From Anaerolineae bacterium (GTDB lineage: Bacteria; Chloroflexota; Anaerolineae; JAAYZQ01): a stretch of 24,490 bases of DNA. Under the pieces are notes generated by a model, which worked only from the letters and a program-made list of their open reading frames with translations, did no database searches and was not told the origin of the DNA. The DNA lies in assembly GCA_016926595.1 (NCBI GenBank), contig JAFGOG010000399.1, forward strand, positions 1 to 24,490, read 5' to 3'. The translations under genes and the position numbers were made by a program. The number at the start of each line of letters is the position of its first letter. Position 1 is the stretch's first letter. Positions 22,397 through 24,490 of the stretch are shown here, piece after piece.

Positions 22397-22993
22397 GTGG
22401 ACGTTTTAACGCAACAATTGATGCAACAACTATCCGGTGAGGGGATGGCCCAAATCAGCCAGCGCATCGGCGCGGATGAGCGGACGACCGGGTCTGCCCT
22501 AGGGACGGTGCTGCCGCTGCTGGTCGGCGCCCTGGCCAACAATGCCTCCAACCCAAGCGGAGCACAATCGCTCCACCAGGCGTTGGCCGAAGATCACGAC
22601 GGCTCCATCCTCAACAACATGTCCGGCTTTCTGGCCAATCCCGAGGCCGCCAACGGAATGGGCATCCTGGGGCACATCCTGGGCGCCCAGCAGCCAGCGG
22701 TGACACAGGGCGTGGCGCAGCAGACGGGCTTGAACAGCGGGCAGGTCGGCCAACTGCTGCAGATCGCCGCGCCGCTGCTCATGGGAGCCTTGGGGCAGCA
22801 GCAGCACCAGGGCGGCCTGAATACGAACAGCCTGATGTCTTTTCTGGGTGGGCAGCAGCAGGAGGTGCAGACCAGTAACCCCGGCATCATGGGCCTGCTG
22901 ACCAGCGCCCTGGACACAAACAAGGACGGATCGATCGTGGGCGAGGTGCTGGGGCTGTTGGGCCGGTTATTGGGAGGCAAAAAGCCGCGCTAG
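22397..22993 (+). CDS. DUF937 (YidB-like) domain protein
   Basis: A 198-residue protein matching the DUF937 pattern: an N-terminal helix with QQLMQQLSGEG, then TGSALGTVLPLLVGALANNA, a repeat of the same idea at QVGQLLQIAAPLLMGALGQ, and Gln/Gly/Asn-rich segments (QQQHQGGLNTNS). Function of the family is unknown; E. coli YidB is a cytosolic relative. Near the C-terminus DTNKDGSIVGEV resembles an EF-hand or dockerin calcium loop. The start is GTG at 22397 with AAGGAG (22385-22390) 6 bases away. The ATG two bases earlier (22395) is out of frame and stops at once. It has a strong promoter of its own at 22157. The protein ends with a glycine-rich, basic LLGRLLGGKKPR. Confidence 0.82.
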   Translation: MDVLTQQLMQQLSGEGMAQISQRIGADERTTGSALGTVLPLLVGALANNASNPSGAQSLHQALAEDHDGSILNNMSGFLANPEAANGMGILGHILGAQQPAVTQGVAQQTGLNSGQVGQLLQIAAPLLMGALGQQQHQGGLNTNSLMSFLGGQQQEVQTSNPGIMGLLTSALDTNKDGSIVGEVLGLLGRLLGGKKPR

Positions 22994-23175
22994 CGGTAGC
23001 GGGCGAAACGCAGCAAGACCATAAGCCAGTCATTTTTGCTCGGCTGGGCCGGTTTCTCTCCGGTTCGGGCCAGTTTGTGACTGAACAAAGGAGCAGCCGT
23101 ACCCAACCGGGCTTTTGTCCTGGCGGTCACGATGGCGTGGCGTGCCAGGCTTGTTTCAGGAGGTGAAAAGGGAGT

Positions 23176-23616
23176 ATGCCAAAATTTGAACGAGAAGTAG
23201 AGATCGACGCACCGGTTGAGCACGTGTGGCAAGTGCTGACCAACCCAGAGTTTTGGCCGGAGTGGTTTCCAGGCGTGGACGCCGTCACCAACGTGACATC
23301 GATCACCAAGGGTGGCAGGTTCGAGTTTACGTCTGGGGACGACAAGGGTCGCGGCCTCATTGTGGAGATAGAGCCGCTCAAGCGCCTGGAGATCACCACC
23401 CAGATCGGCGACGACAAAGACGCACACGTCTTTGCGCTGAAACCGAGCGGCGGGTTCCTTGGGCTGAAAGCCGACGAGTGCAAGGTCGAGTACACGCTGG
23501 ACACGCTGATGGGCGGCGGCATCATCGGCAAGTTTGTGGCCGGTGGCAACCCCATAGATATGATGCGGGTCAAAAAAGCCATGCACGCGTTCAGAAAAGT
23601 GGCCGAGCGCGTCTAG
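23176..23616 (+). CDS. SRPBCC-family protein (polyketide cyclase/CoxG-like)
   Basis: A 146-residue protein of the START/Bet v1-like fold, which forms a hydrophobic cavity that binds lipids or other small apolar molecules. The signature is the opening strand and helix: FEREVEIDAPVEHVWQVLTNPEFWPEWFPGV. The long C-terminal helix is MMRVKKAMHAFRKVAERV. Central strands (RLEITTQIGDDKDAHVFAL) fit the fold. No catalytic residues are diagnostic, so ligand and role are unknown. The ATG at 23176 follows AGGAGG and GGGAG close upstream. It lies 182 bases after the DUF937 gene and 43 bases before the GlsB-type gene, so the last two genes may share a transcript. Confidence 0.82.
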   Translation: MPKFEREVEIDAPVEHVWQVLTNPEFWPEWFPGVDAVTNVTSITKGGRFEFTSGDDKGRGLIVEIEPLKRLEITTQIGDDKDAHVFALKPSGGFLGLKADECKVEYTLDTLMGGGIIGKFVAGGNPIDMMRVKKAMHAFRKVAERV

Positions 23617-23659
23617 ACGTTATTCACCAATCGGCTAGTTCAAAGTAGGAGGAAAACCA

Positions 23660-23908
23660 ATGAATCTCTTAGCAACCATCGTAGTGGGTCTAATCGCAGG
23701 TTTGATAGCTTCATGGATCATGAAGGCCAAGACCGGTGTCTGGGTCGATCTGATCCTGGGCGTGGTCGGCAGCGTCTTGGGCGGCTGGATCGCCGGCCTG
23801 CTTACGGGCGTGGACCTGATGAGCGGCATCAACCTGACGAGCATCATTATCGCCATCGTGGGCGCGATCATCGTGATCGCCATCTATCGCCTGATCAAGC
23901 GCAGGTAA
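23660..23908 (+). CDS. GlsB/YeaQ/YmgE-family small membrane protein
   Basis: An 82-residue protein with three membrane helices. The family signature is the Gly-rich packing pattern ATIVVGLIAGLIASWIM, then DLILGVVGSVLGGWIAGL and TSIIIAIVGAIIVIAIYRL, ending in a basic KRR. Family members are stress-associated membrane proteins whose function is not settled. Length is typical. The ATG follows GTAGGAGGAAAACCA, a strong ribosome site. It is 43 bases after the SRPBCC gene, probably cotranscribed, and is followed by a strong hairpin at 23963-24007. Confidence 0.88.
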   Translation: MNLLATIVVGLIAGLIASWIMKAKTGVWVDLILGVVGSVLGGWIAGLLTGVDLMSGINLTSIIIAIVGAIIVIAIYRLIKRR

Positions 23909-23937
23909 CTCAAAACACAACCGTTCGCCATCTATAG

Positions 23938-23956
23938 ACGCGCCAACTGCGCGTCG
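23938..23956. repeat. Small palindrome, possible diverged copy of the GTAGAGACGC element
   Basis: GACGCGC and GCGCGTC form a 7-bp stem with a 5-base loop, preceded by CTATA much as the other palindromes are preceded by GTAGA. The similarity to the 28-bp element is limited, so relation is only suggested. Confidence 0.4.
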
Positions 23957-23962
23957 TCTGGA

Positions 23963-24007
23963 CAGGGGATGGAGGGTCTCCGTATGGGGAGGCTCCTCTA
24001 TCCCCTG
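23963..24007. terminator. Bidirectional hairpin between convergent genes
   Basis: CAGGGGATGGAGG pairs with CCTCTATCCCCTG (one G-T pair) around a 19-base loop region, followed by CTTTGTT. It lies between the GlsB-type gene and the convergent isomerase pseudogene and could end transcription from both. Confidence 0.6.
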
Positions 24008-24031
24008 CTTTGTTGGGCGTTAGCCGCGCGC

Positions 24032-24350
24032 CTAGCCGCGCGTGAACCAGCCCTCGTATCCCAATTTGATCAGGTTGTCGCGGCTGGTGACCAGGCAATC
24101 GAACGGGTCGCGCCCATAGGGATCGTCGTGCTCGATGAAAGTACTCACTGCCGCAGGCCAGGCCAGTCTCGATGATCTCTTTCATGGGCAGGTTGCCCTC
24201 CCCCACCTCGGCGAACTGCACCGCGCCGGTGAAGGCTGCGTAGAACTTGTCCCTGCTGAATTCGCCGCTCAGCACAGATGTATCGAATTTGATCCGATAG
24301 TCCTTGAGATGGAGCAGCTTGATGCGGCCGGTGAACTGCCCGAAATTCAC
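24032..24350 (-). pseudogene. Sugar phosphate isomerase/epimerase pseudogene (truncated and frameshifted)
   Basis: The minus strand encodes GRIKLLHLKDYRIKFD, then FAEVGEGNLPMKEIIETGL and CGSEYF, the C-terminal region of xylose-isomerase-like TIM-barrel sugar phosphate isomerases/epimerases. Near 24135-24138 the frame shifts. In the next frame IEHDDPYGRDPFDCLVTSRD and NLIKLGYEGWFTRG follow, ending with TAG at 24034-24032, the natural family ending. About 190 N-terminal residues are missing: upstream of 24345 the frame no longer resembles the family. The gene is therefore broken twice. The base change is probably a 2-base deletion, since relatives have two residues between YF and the conserved Glu. 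The open frame from 24350 to 23910 continues past the break as nonsense. Confidence 0.75.
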
Positions 24351-24352
24351 TA

Positions 24353-24381
24353 TTGAATTCGCGCTCGATCTGTGATATGAT
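24353..24381 (+). promoter_or_regulatory. Promoter pointing out of the right edge
   Basis: TTGAAT (24353-24358), 17-base spacer and TATGAT (24376-24381), preceded by TGA as an extended -10. It starts just beyond the point where isomerase similarity ends. No coding start is seen in the remaining 109 bases, which hold nothing else I recognise. Confidence 0.5.
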
Positions 24382-24490
24382 AGATTAATCCAGTTAGCAT
24401 AACCGGGATGGTTCGGAAATAGGGTAACACATTAACAACAGAATAGAGCAAGGATTTGTCAGGGACCCCACTTTCGGGCATGATATAGTC

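Overview
The window looks like a piece of a Chloroflexota genome, probably Anaerolineae-like. This is an inference: no rRNA or tRNA is present to prove it. It rests on the high GC of most genes, Tat-type and lipoprotein signals followed by Thr/Pro linkers, very large secreted beta-rich proteins, the C-terminal tails 'IYLPVVRK' and 'IYMPVILRN', and classical sigma70-type promoters.

Left edge (1-2000). The 3' end of an IS5-like transposase abuts a visibly AT-richer two-gene minus-strand unit: a Tat-type lipoprotein, then a membrane-anchored protein whose C-terminus now runs into the IS. Middle left (2287-5350, plus strand). An APH-like kinase with a clear promoter is followed by a remnant of an aadA-like nucleotidyltransferase, a class I/II aminotransferase and a GNAT acetyltransferase pseudogene with two in-frame stops. 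The pseudogene lies in the convergent gap before the minus-strand operon.

Centre (5351-16495, minus strand). Two large genes form a probable operon. The first encodes a 2551-residue secreted protein with a GON domain, parallel beta-helix repeats, tandem-95/cadherin-like repeats, a Cys-rich patch and DUF4397-like repeats. The second encodes a gingipain-family (C25) cysteine peptidase. Both end in a similar short C-terminal motif. Two copies of a 28-bp palindrome (arms GTAGAGACGC / GCGTCTCTAC) lie in frame inside the peptidase gene, and two diverged copies lie in the adjacent 3' gap, one overlapping its stop codon. This surface-protein/peptidase pair and the protein-coding palindromes are the most interesting part of the window.

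Right (16700-24490, mainly plus strand). A run of mostly single-gene units encodes a HEAT/TPR protein, an SGNH hydrolase, a four-helix membrane protein, a lipoprotein, a class I methyltransferase, a DUF937 protein, an SRPBCC protein and a GlsB/YeaQ-type membrane protein. The right edge holds a frameshifted, N-terminally truncated sugar phosphate isomerase/epimerase pseudogene on the minus strand, and a promoter pointing out of the window. Gene remnants at four places (IS edge, nucleotidyltransferase, GNAT, isomerase) show that the intergenic regions are actively decaying or recombining. No CRISPR array, tRNA or rRNA was seen.
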